Origin: Leifsonia sp. ku-ls
GTDB lineage: Bacteria; Actinomycetota; Actinomycetes; Actinomycetales; Microbacteriaceae
DNA: 64,000 bases
Direction: 5' to 3'
Assembly (NCBI GenBank): GCA_003367665.1
Contig: QKXI01000005.1
Location: 1-64,000, forward strand
Part shown: positions 16,228 through 23,679 of the stretch, piece after piece
Numbering within the stretch: the stretch's first letter is position 1
Layout: each line of letters opens with the position of its first letter
Position numbers and translations under genes: made by a program
The notes under the pieces: model-generated
What the model saw: only the letters and a program-made list of their open reading frames with translations
Told to the model about the DNA's origin: nothing
Databases searched by the model: none

Positions 16228-17844
16228 TCACCCCGAGCCGAAGGCGGAGAGGAAGCGGTCACGGAAGGCGTCCATCCGCCACACGGGCGCGGACGGCGAC
16301 GGCAGCATCCCCGGCTCCCACTTCCACGTCGAGATGCGGTCGAGGACGGCCGGGTCCTTCGCGACGATGCTGATCGGCACGTCGTGGTCGGCTCCCGCCC
16401 CGCTCACCACGGCAGCCGGCTGGTGGTCGCCGAGCACGACGAGCACGAGGTTCGGGTCGTCGACCGTGGTGAGGAAGGAGAACAGCGAGTTCAGCGAGTA
16501 CTGCACCGACTCCCCGTACAGCTGCTTCACGTGCTCCGGGTCGCGCCAGACCACGCTCGGCGGCAGGCCCTGAGCCGGCTGCGGGTCGTAGACGGAGCCG
16601 TCGCCGATCGCGTCGGGCGGCACCAGCTGCGGGAGCGGCGTCCACGGGGTGTGCGAGGAGACGAGGTCGATCTCGGCCATGACCGGCGCGTGCGGCTTCG
16701 CGAGCTCGCGCTGCTGGAAGTGGGCGAGCGTGTACTGGTCGGGGATGCGGGCGTAGCTGAACCGCGGTCCCGCGTAGCCCACGTTGGTGGCGTTGAGCTG
16801 CTCGTCGTAGTGGTAGAACGAGGTCCCGACCGGCCACGGCCGGGTGTCGGACGGCACGTCGCTCACGGTGCGCCAGCCCGCCTTGCGGAACGCCGCGCTC
16901 AGCGTGAAGCGGTCGCCCGCGGTGACCTGGTCGTACTTCTGCTGCGAGTCGATCCAGAGGCCGGTCTGCAGGGTGGAGTGGGCGAGCCAGCTGATGCCGC
17001 CGAACGTCGACGAGGTGAGGAAGGCGCTGCGCTCGGAGTACCCCTTCGCGGCGAGGTCCGCCGTGCCGCGGCGCAGCACGGCGTCCACGCCCGGCGAGAA
17101 GCTGGTGCCCTGGACGGCGACCCGACCGTAGCTCTCCACGAAGACGACGATCACGTCCTTGCCGCGTAACCCCCTGAGCAGGTCGGTCGCGGGGAGCTGC
17201 GCGTATCGGTCGGAGGCGGCCTCGCGCGCGCGCGCCGCCTGCGCGCCGGCGGTGGCGACCGCCTCGCGGGTCTTGGCGATCCCGGTGGAGACGGTGTCGG
17301 CCGCGGCCACCGGCTCGCCCGGCACCAGCTGCGCCCCGACCAGGGCCACCACGAGCCAGCCCGCGGCGACGGCTGTCGCGCCGATCAGCGCCGCGCGCCG
17401 GCGCGGTCGCAGCAACCCGCTCACTCGCAGCAGCGCGCCGGCGATCAGCGCGACGGTCGCGAGCGCCGCCAGCCCGACCAGACCGGCGAGCAGCGCCGCC
17501 CCGACCGGCCCGGTCGAATCGCTGACCACCCCGTAGCCGTCGGCCAGCTCCGGCCATCCGCTGACCGGGTCGAACGACCGGCCGACCGTGGCGGAGAACA
17601 CCCGGTCGAGCGCCGCGAGCAGAGCAGAGACCACCAGCACGACGGCGAGCACGACGGCCACGACCCGGCGGGCCACCGGCCACGGCAGCAGGAGCAGCAG
17701 CACGACCGCGAGCACGGCCTCCAACGGGATGCGCACGAGCGCGAGCGCCGAGTCCGACGCGATCAGGCCGGGCGCGAGGCAGGCGAGCATCACCAGGACG
17801 GCCGACAGCACGTCCAGCAGCACGGCCACGACCCGGCGGGTCAC
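16228..17844 (-). CDS. LtaS-like membrane sulfatase/phosphoglycerol transferase
   Basis: A 538-residue protein. Five or so N-terminal membrane helices are followed by an extracytoplasmic alkaline-phosphatase-superfamily domain. Metal and nucleophile motifs parallel lipoteichoic acid synthase: VFVESYG (metal Glu), SSTFGG (candidate Thr nucleophile) and VVLGDHQP (metal Asp-His). Such enzymes move phosphoglycerol or phosphoethanolamine groups from lipids onto glycans, or cleave sulfate esters. The GTG at 17844 overlaps the RibD-like stop by 4 bp. It is last in the seven-gene operon and is the only member with its active site outside the cell. Confidence 0.82.
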   Translation of the reverse strand: MTRRVVAVLLDVLSAVLVMLACLAPGLIASDSALALVRIPLEAVLAVVLLLLLPWPVARRVVAVVLAVVLVVSALLAALDRVFSATVGRSFDPVSGWPELADGYGVVSDSTGPVGAALLAGLVGLAALATVALIAGALLRVSGLLRPRRRAALIGATAVAAGWLVVALVGAQLVPGEPVAAADTVSTGIAKTREAVATAGAQAARAREAASDRYAQLPATDLLRGLRGKDVIVVFVESYGRVAVQGTSFSPGVDAVLRRGTADLAAKGYSERSAFLTSSTFGGISWLAHSTLQTGLWIDSQQKYDQVTAGDRFTLSAAFRKAGWRTVSDVPSDTRPWPVGTSFYHYDEQLNATNVGYAGPRFSYARIPDQYTLAHFQQRELAKPHAPVMAEIDLVSSHTPWTPLPQLVPPDAIGDGSVYDPQPAQGLPPSVVWRDPEHVKQLYGESVQYSLNSLFSFLTTVDDPNLVLVVLGDHQPAAVVSGAGADHDVPISIVAKDPAVLDRISTWKWEPGMLPSPSAPVWRMDAFRDRFLSAFGSG

Positions 17845-18581
17845 GAGCCCTCCCCGTGGCCGCGGCGTGCATCGGCCCGCGCCGCGTCGGTCTCCGGTGC
17901 GAACCGGTCGGAGAGCGCGTACCGGAGCAGCACGATGTCGCCGATCGGCCGCACCTCCACCAGCGCCGCCCGCCGCTCGCCCGACCAGGGGAACACGGCG
18001 TCGCCGACGAAGCGCGGGGCACGCCGGTCGCCGACGAAGAAGGGCGCGACCGCGACGGTCAGTTCGTCGACCAGCCCCTCGGCGAGGAACTGCGTGAGCG
18101 TCACCCCGCCGCCCTCGACCATCAGCCGCCTGGCCCCTCGCGCGCCGAGGTCGTCGAGAAGGTCGGCCATGAGCACCTCGGTCCCGAGTCCGACCACCTC
18201 TGCGGCGTCGCCGAGGTGGCGGCGGATGCGCCTGGCCTCCTGGCGCGGGCAGTAGACGAGCTTGCGCGAATCGCCCTCGGTGAAGAACGCCGCGCGCGGG
18301 TCGAGGTCGCCGGTCGCGGTCACCGTCGCCTTCCACGGCGAGCGCTCCGCACCGGACGCCTCGCGCCGGCCGCGCCGCTCCTCGCTGCGGACCAGCAGCC
18401 GGGGGTTGTCACGGCGGACCGTGCGCGCGCCGACCAGGATGACGTCGCTGCGGGAGCGCAGCTCATCCACCCGGTCGAAGTCCTCCGCGTTGGACAGCGC
18501 CAGCCGCGGCGGGTCGGCCGAGTCGAGGTAGCCGTCGAGGGAGATGGCGCAGTTCACGGTCACGTAGGGACGCTCGGACAC
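17841..18581 (-). CDS. RibD C-terminal/dihydrofolate-reductase-fold reductase
   Basis: A 246-residue NADPH reductase of the RibD C-terminal family. It shows the N-terminal strand PYVTVNCAISLDGYLD, the cofactor segment ILVGARTVRRDNPRL, and the family motif LMVEGGGVTLTQFLAEGLVDE, which binds the ribosyl-pyrimidine or pterin side in relatives. No N-terminal deaminase domain is present, so it only reduces. The start is a GTG at 18581 with GAGGAGG upstream. It lies inside the reading frame of the preceding gene, overlapping it by 119 nt. The pterin-synthase homologue in the same operon suggests a pyrimidine or pteridine substrate. Confidence 0.88.
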   Translation of the reverse strand: MSERPYVTVNCAISLDGYLDSADPPRLALSNAEDFDRVDELRSRSDVILVGARTVRRDNPRLLVRSEERRGRREASGAERSPWKATVTATGDLDPRAAFFTEGDSRKLVYCPRQEARRIRRHLGDAAEVVGLGTEVLMADLLDDLGARGARRLMVEGGGVTLTQFLAEGLVDELTVAVAPFFVGDRRAPRFVGDAVFPWSGERRAALVEVRPIGDIVLLRYALSDRFAPETDAARADARRGHGEGS

Positions 18582-19530
18582 GGGAGGTCCTCCTCACGAT
18601 CAGAGGGACGAGAGCCGCCACGAGCACACCCGGGACGACGGAGACGACGGCGAGCACGCCCACCAGGGTGGCGGCGGAGACGCCGAGGGAGGCGGTGGAG
18701 CCGCCGACGGCGAAGGCCCAGGCGGCCACGCCCTCGCGCGGCCCCCAGCCGCCGAGGTTCACCGGGATGGAGGCGGCGCACAGCACGACGACGGCGAGCG
18801 CGAGCATCCTGCCGAGGTCGAGGCGGACACCGACCGCGGCCGCCGCCAGCAGCACGGTCGCGACGTGGCAGGCGACGACGACGACCGACGCGGCGGCGAC
18901 CTCCACGAGCGCGCGGGACGACCGGCGGTCGCTGCGCAGCCGGCCGGCCGCGGCACGCAGCACGCGCCGCACCCGCGCGCTGAGGAGGGCCGCCACAAGC
19001 GCCACGACGGCCGCCGTGGCGAGCACGCCGCCGATCGCCGGGAACAGCACACCGCCGAACGCCCCGCCCACGGCGAGCAGCACCACGACGGTGAGGACGA
19101 GCTGCACCAGCTGCCCCGCGATCCGCTCCCCCGCCACGGCGTGCGCGGCACGGCCAGGGCGTTCGGTGCTCCGGCCGTGGTCGAGCGCACGGTGCACGTC
19201 GCCGAGGACTCCGCCGGGCAGCACGGTGTTGAGCAGTTGCGACCGGTAGTACATGGCGACGGCCCGCGGCCACGCCACCGCGACGCCGAGCTCGCGTGCG
19301 ACCACGTGCCAGCGCCACGCCGCCGCGGCGGTGGCCAGGAACGCGAGGGCGATGGCGGCGAGGGCGACCGACGGCCGGAGGCTCAGCAGCCCGTGCTGGA
19401 AGGGGCCGGCGCCGACGCGGGCCGCGACGGCCGCGAGCGCGGCGCCGGCCAGGGCGAACCGCGCGACCAGCAGGAACCGCCGGGACCGGACGACCCGGCG
19501 GGCCCGCGACGCCGCCTCCCTGGCGTTCAT
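18463..19530 (-). CDS. flippase-like membrane protein (lysylphosphatidylglycerol synthase TM family, UPF0104)
   Basis: A 355-residue protein with about eight membrane helices. Family landmarks are YYRSQLLNTVLPGGVLGDVHRA (about residues 97-118) and IPVNLGGWGPREG. Members are the flippase portion of MprF or move lipid-linked glycans. The ATG at 19530 overlaps the methyltransferase stop by 4 bp. The last 39 residues, arginine-rich, are read from DNA that also encodes the first residues of the reductase. Such a long overlap is unlike the 1-4 bp overlaps elsewhere here, so the original stop near 18590 may have been lost. Confidence 0.8.
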   Translation of the reverse strand: MNAREAASRARRVVRSRRFLLVARFALAGAALAAVAARVGAGPFQHGLLSLRPSVALAAIALAFLATAAAAWRWHVVARELGVAVAWPRAVAMYYRSQLLNTVLPGGVLGDVHRALDHGRSTERPGRAAHAVAGERIAGQLVQLVLTVVVLLAVGGAFGGVLFPAIGGVLATAAVVALVAALLSARVRRVLRAAAGRLRSDRRSSRALVEVAAASVVVVACHVATVLLAAAAVGVRLDLGRMLALAVVVLCAASIPVNLGGWGPREGVAAWAFAVGGSTASLGVSAATLVGVLAVVSVVPGVLVAALVPLIVRRTSRVRASLRDRELRHLPRRLPRLGRPAAAGAVQRGGLRPGG

Positions 19531-20345
19531 CGCGGCCATGCCAGCAGGTCGAGGTGGTACACGACGGCCGAGAGCCCGCCCCTCGCGGCCTGCGCCCGGC
19601 GCAGCCGGCGGTACGGGGCTGCTTCGCGCGCGAGCCGGGGATCCTGCTCCTCGGCGGCGGCGATCCACCCCTCGAACCACTCGGCCAGCAGACGCGGGTC
19701 GCGGTCCGAGAGCCGCCAGGTTGTGAGCGCTTGACGGACGTTCCACCCGGAGAGCCGGAACAGCCCCTCGACGATGCGGCCCGCATACGGGCCGAGCAGC
19801 CGGCGGCCGTCGACTTCACGGCGCTGGTGCGCGTTGAACGCGTCGGCCACCCTGCGGTCGAGCGCGTGACGGGGCCGGAGGGCCACCTCGCCCGTGACGC
19901 TGAGCGAGAGCAGCGTCGGGGTTCGGGAGGCGACGCACGCGTCCACGATGGCGTGCGCCTCCTCCGCGGTGAGCACGTCGAGCAGGGCCGACGCCGTCAC
20001 GAGCGAGGCGCCGCTGAGGTCGGCGGCGGTCAGCTCGTCCAGCGGCTCGACGCTCGACCGCAGGGTCACGGCGCGGCCCTCCCGGTCCCGGGGGACGCCG
20101 AGCGCGGCGGCCTGCGCGGCGAGGTCGGCGTTCCAGTCGTGCAGCACCCAGGTCTGCGGCCCGGGCAGCCGGGGCGCCAGCCAGCGCGCCATCGATCCGG
20201 TCCCGCTGCCCAGGTCGTGCACGGTCACCGGCCCCGGCCGCAGCAGGGAGGCCGCGGCGTCGGCGAGCGCGGTCGACCGCGCGGCCGCGTCCTCCGTCTC
20301 CCGCACCGCCAGCCAGTCGCTGCTGACCTCGAGGACCTCGCTCAC
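19527..20345 (-). CDS. SAM-dependent methyltransferase
   Basis: A 272-residue class I methyltransferase. The SAM-binding motif I is VHDLGSGTGSMARWLAP (about residues 45-61), followed by VLHDWNADL with the acidic residue at the end of strand beta-2. The acceptor cannot be read off. GTG at 20345 overlaps the glycosyltransferase stop by 4 bp, and the stop overlaps the next gene by 4 bp. Its place in the operon suggests methylation of the glycosylated product or its head group. Confidence 0.85.
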   Translation of the reverse strand: MSEVLEVSSDWLAVRETEDAAARSTALADAAASLLRPGPVTVHDLGSGTGSMARWLAPRLPGPQTWVLHDWNADLAAQAAALGVPRDREGRAVTLRSSVEPLDELTAADLSGASLVTASALLDVLTAEEAHAIVDACVASRTPTLLSLSVTGEVALRPRHALDRRVADAFNAHQRREVDGRRLLGPYAGRIVEGLFRLSGWNVRQALTTWRLSDRDPRLLAEWFEGWIAAAEEQDPRLAREAAPYRRLRRAQAARGGLSAVVYHLDLLAWPR

Positions 20346-21406
20346 GATCCCGCCGCCGTTCCCACCGCGCGGGAGGGCGCCGCCGGCGCGTCGGCCGCGG
20401 CGTCGTGCAGGGCGCGCGAGACCGTGGCGGCGGTGACGTCCCATCCGGGCCTCGCGTTCCTGGCGTCCTGCGCCGCGGCGGTCAGGCCGGCGCGCCACTC
20501 GGGGCTCGCCCACCAGCGCCGGAGCACGCGCTCCAGCGCCCAGGCGTCGCCGGGAGGGACCAGGACCGCTCCGCGGTCGTCCCCGATCGCCTCGGGGAGG
20601 CCGCCCGTGGCGGACGCGACGACCGGGATCCCCCGGGTGAGCGCCTCCACCACCGCCATGCCGTAGCTCTCGCTGCGGGAGGGCGTCACCAGCAGGTCGG
20701 TGGCGGCGTAGGCGGCGTCGAGCTCTGGTCCGGTGAGGACCCCGGCGAAGCGGATGCGGTCGCCGAGCCCCGCCGCCTCGACCGTGTCGCGCAGCCCGGC
20801 CGAGAAGCCGGGCTCGGTCTCGGACGAGCCGACGAGCGCGCACGTCCACTCCGGCACGTCGTGGGCGGCGGCGAGGGCCGCGACGAGGACGTCCTGCCCC
20901 TTGTGCGGGGCGAGGACGCCGACGCAGAGCAGCCGGCCGCCCGACGCCGACGGACGGGTCGCGGGGGCGGCATCCGTCCCGGGTCGCGCGACGACGATGC
21001 GCGCCGGCTCCGCGGCGTCCTGCGCGACCAGCTCCGACCGGGTCCAGCCGCTCGTGGCGATCACCCGCCGGGCGAGCCGGAACGCGTCGCGCACGTCGGG
21101 GTCGTCGTCCGGCGGTGGCATGTGGGCCAGCACCGTGAGGCGCAGGCGCGCGCCGTGCGCCAGGAGCGCCGCCGGGTCGCGCTGGAGGAGCAGGCCGTCG
21201 ACGAGCAGCCGCTCGCCGTCCGGCAGCGCGCCGAGGGCGGCCTCCAGCGCCCCTGGCGCGTCGGGCGCCGTCAGCATGCGCACGTCCCAGCCCTCCGACC
21301 GCAGGCCCTCCGCCAGGCGCCGGTCGTACATGTTGCCGCCGCTCACGCGGGCCGGGTCGTCGATCCCTTCCGGGACCGCGAAGACGACGACCGGCTGCCC
21401 GCTCAC
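20342..21406 (-). CDS. GT4-family glycosyltransferase
   Basis: A 354-residue GT-B glycosyltransferase. The C-terminal half carries [20 protein letters not shown], the nucleotide-sugar segment [20 protein letters not shown] (E-x7-E of GT4) and [13 protein letters not shown]. The N-terminal half recognises the acceptor and is diverged. No signal peptide, so it acts on the cytoplasmic face. The start is the GTG at 21406, overlapping the pterin-synthase homologue stop by 4 bp. It fits transfer of a sugar to a lipid or pterin acceptor made by neighbouring gene products. Confidence 0.88.
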   Translation of the reverse strand: MSGQPVVVFAVPEGIDDPARVSGGNMYDRRLAEGLRSEGWDVRMLTAPDAPGALEAALGALPDGERLLVDGLLLQRDPAALLAHGARLRLTVLAHMPPPDDDPDVRDAFRLARRVIATSGWTRSELVAQDAAEPARIVVARPGTDAAPATRPSASGGRLLCVGVLAPHKGQDVLVAALAAAHDVPEWTCALVGSSETEPGFSAGLRDTVEAAGLGDRIRFAGVLTGPELDAAYAATDLLVTPSRSESYGMAVVEALTRGIPVVASATGGLPEAIGDDRGAVLVPPGDAWALERVLRRWWASPEWRAGLTAAAQDARNARPGWDVTAATVSRALHDAAADAPAAPSRAVGTAAGS

Positions 21407-21798
21407 AGCGTCCTCGAGTAGCTCGCCCAGGCGATGTGGGACTCGTGCAGCGTCACCGTGATCGAGGTCACCGCCCCGCCACCCAGCTCGCTCGCCGAGA
21501 CCCGCTCGGCCAGCCGGTCGGCGATGGTTCGGCAGAGCACCTCGGTCGTGGTGTTGCGCCCGGCGAAGTCCGGCAGCTCGTCGAGGTTGCGATAGGTGAG
21601 CGCGCCCGTGACCTCGGCGAGCGCGGCGGACGCCCGGCCGATGTCGACCACGACGCCGTCGGCGTCCAGCTCGTCGGCGCCGAAGGTCGCGTCGACGACG
21701 AGCGTCGCGCCGTGGAGGCGCTGGGCGGGCCCGAACGCCTCCCCCGTGAAGCTGTGGGCGACCATCATGTGGTCGCGCACCGTGACCGTGTACGGCAT
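21403..21798 (-). CDS. 6-pyruvoyl-tetrahydropterin synthase homologue with altered active site
   Basis: A 131-residue T-fold protein. Fold landmarks are present: VAHSF (His15), RLHG (His29), VVVDIG, a Thr-Glu pair in [14 protein letters not shown], and a C-terminal TVTLHESH. Key residues differ from PTPS/QueD. The catalytic Cys of CARLHGH aligns with Ala25, the last zinc His of HGH is Ala31, and the usual LDHxxLN dyad reads LTYRNLDE. It may still bind a pterin-like ligand but is unlikely to run the standard reaction by the standard mechanism. ATG 21798 shares one base with the dehydrogenase stop. Confidence 0.85.
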   Translation of the reverse strand: MPYTVTVRDHMMVAHSFTGEAFGPAQRLHGATLVVDATFGADELDADGVVVDIGRASAALAEVTGALTYRNLDELPDFAGRNTTTEVLCRTIADRLAERVSASELGGGAVTSITVTLHESHIAWASYSRTL

Positions 21799-22775
21799 CA
21801 GGCATCCCTCCAGTCGATCGTGTGGCACACCGCGTCGGTCCGCCCCTCGGCGAGCGCGGCCATCGTCTCGGGCAGCTCCCGCCACGACGACGAACCGGTG
21901 AGCAGCGCGTCGAACGCGGGGTCGCGCAGCAGGTCGAGCGCGAGGGCGAGTCGGTCGGAGGTGGTCCGCCGGTCGCGGCGCCGCGGCGACACCGCGCCGA
22001 CCTGGCTGGAGCGGATGCTCAGCCGGCGGGAGTGGAAGTCGGCCCCGAGCGGCAGGGAGACCGGGCGGTCGCCGTACCAGCTGGCCTCGACGATGTCGCC
22101 CTCGGTCACGACGGTCCGCAGCGCCAGCGCGAGGCCGGCCTCCGATCCGCTCGTGTTGACCACCAGGTCCTGCTCGGTCGGCGCCGCCTCCGGCGCGGCG
22201 AAGGCCACCCCCAGGCGGTCGGCCGTGTCGCGGCGCCCGGGCGCGGTGTCCACCAGCGTCACCCGGGCGCCGGGGAGGCCACGGGCGAGCCGGGCGACGC
22301 TGCACCCGATCATGCCGGCCCCGATCACGGTGACCCGGTCTCCGAGCAGCGGGGCCGCGTCCCACAGGATGTTCACCGCGGTCTCGACAGCGCCGGCCAG
22401 CACCGCGCGTCGCGGCGGGACGTCGTCCGGCACCGGCACGACGGCCGCGGCCGGGACGACGAACGCCGACTGGTGCGGGAACAGGGTGAACACGACGCGC
22501 CCGCGCAGGTGCTCCGGCCCCTCCTCCACCCGCCCGACGTTGAGGTAGCCGTACTTCACCGGGCCGGGGAAGTCGGCCTCCTGGAAGGGCGCCCGCATCC
22601 GCGAGTGCTCGCTCTCCGGCACGCGCCCGGAGAACACCGTCGTCTCCGTCCCCCGGCTCACGCCCGTGTGCAGTGTACGGACCAGCACCTCGTCCTCTCC
22701 GGGCGGCCGAAGCGGCGCGGAGCGGAGGGAGCCGACGCCCGGCCGGTCCGTCCAGAACGCTGTGGCCTCCCGCAC
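21798..22775 (-). CDS. medium-chain dehydrogenase/reductase (zinc-ADH-like)
   Basis: A 325-residue MDR protein with an N-terminal GroES-like domain and a Rossmann domain ([20 protein letters not shown], about residues 145-164). The usual catalytic zinc Cys near the N-terminus is replaced by SRGTETTVF, so it may be zinc-independent, as in BchC-like relatives. GTG at 22775 with GGGAGGGAG upstream. It is the first gene of the seven-gene operon and faces the CDP-alcohol phosphatidyltransferase across 82 bp. Confidence 0.85.
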   Translation of the reverse strand: MREATAFWTDRPGVGSLRSAPLRPPGEDEVLVRTLHTGVSRGTETTVFSGRVPESEHSRMRAPFQEADFPGPVKYGYLNVGRVEEGPEHLRGRVVFTLFPHQSAFVVPAAAVVPVPDDVPPRRAVLAGAVETAVNILWDAAPLLGDRVTVIGAGMIGCSVARLARGLPGARVTLVDTAPGRRDTADRLGVAFAAPEAAPTEQDLVVNTSGSEAGLALALRTVVTEGDIVEASWYGDRPVSLPLGADFHSRRLSIRSSQVGAVSPRRRDRRTTSDRLALALDLLRDPAFDALLTGSSSWRELPETMAALAEGRTDAVCHTIDWRDA

Positions 22776-22857
22776 GCCGTCTCCCTCCCGTGAACCTGCG
22801 ACGCCCCCTTCTCGTATTACACAGCGAGAGGGTCGTACCCGGGAACACGAGGCAGAC

Positions 22858-23607
22858 GTGGAAAGAGTTCACTTCGAGGCGATCGGCTGGTCGTCGGGGG
22901 GCGCCGCGCTCGCCATCGCCGGGCAGGCCCTCGCCGTGTCGATCGGCGCGGCGGCATCCACGGTCACGGGATGGGCGGTGCTCGCGGCGTACCTCGTGGT
23001 CTCGTGCGCGCTGCTGCTGCGGGGGCTGGTGCGTTCGGGCGCCACCCGGTTCGGCGCGGCCAACCGGGTGACGGCGGTGCGGTCGTCCCTGGTCGGGCTC
23101 GTCTCGGGTCTCGTGGCGGCGTCCTTCTTCGGGCCGCTCTCGTCGGCCTTCCTGGTCGCCGTCGTCGTCCCGGCGCTCGTTCTCGACGCGGTCGACGGCT
23201 GGGTGGCGCGCCGCACCCGCTCCGTCAGCCCGCTCGGCGCGCGCTTCGACATGGAGGTGGACGCGTTCCTGCTGCTGGTGCTCAGCGTCCACGTCGCCGG
23301 GGTGCTCGGCCCGTGGGTGCTGGCGATCGGCCTGCTGCGGTACGCGTTCGTCGCGGCCGGGTGGATGCTGCCCTGGCTCGACCGCACCCTCCCGGCCCGC
23401 TACTGGCGCAAGGTGGTGACGGCCGTGGCCGGCATCGCGCTCGCCCTGGCCTCGTCGGGCCTCGCGCCAGGGCCGTCGGCGCTGCTCGTCGCCGTCGCGC
23501 TCGCCCTGCTCCTGGAGTCGTTCGGCCGGGACGTGTTGTGGCTGGTCCGCCGCCGGCATGACGCCGCTGCGGTGCGGGAGCCCGCGGTGGCCCAGCGGTC
23601 CCGCTGA
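22858..23607 (+). CDS. CDP-alcohol phosphatidyltransferase family protein
   Basis: A 249-residue integral membrane enzyme with about six helices. The full family signature is visible: [10 protein letters not shown], then GARFDMEVD, giving the D..DG..AR........G...D...D metal-binding motif on a membrane-facing helix. It would transfer a phospho-alcohol from a CDP-lipid to an acceptor alcohol. GTG at 22858 with GAGG upstream. It is divergent from the seven-gene operon and probably belongs functionally with it, adding a lipid or polyol phosphate. The acceptor is unknown. Confidence 0.88.
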   Translation: MERVHFEAIGWSSGGAALAIAGQALAVSIGAAASTVTGWAVLAAYLVVSCALLLRGLVRSGATRFGAANRVTAVRSSLVGLVSGLVAASFFGPLSSAFLVAVVVPALVLDAVDGWVARRTRSVSPLGARFDMEVDAFLLLVLSVHVAGVLGPWVLAIGLLRYAFVAAGWMLPWLDRTLPARYWRKVVTAVAGIALALASSGLAPGPSALLVAVALALLLESFGRDVLWLVRRRHDAAAVREPAVAQRSR

Positions 23608-23616
23608 CCCGCGGGC
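23580..23616 (+). terminator. hairpin at the end of the CDP-alcohol transferase gene
   Basis: Outer arms GCCCGCGG (23580-23587) and CCGCGGGC (23609-23616) enclose an inner CAGCG/CGCTG pair, followed by GTTT. It overlaps the last codons of the gene. Confidence 0.45.
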
Positions 23617-23679
23617 GTTTCCCTCCCGTTCACCTGATCGTCGCCGGACATACCGCCGGCTTCGTTAGCTTCCGTCTCT

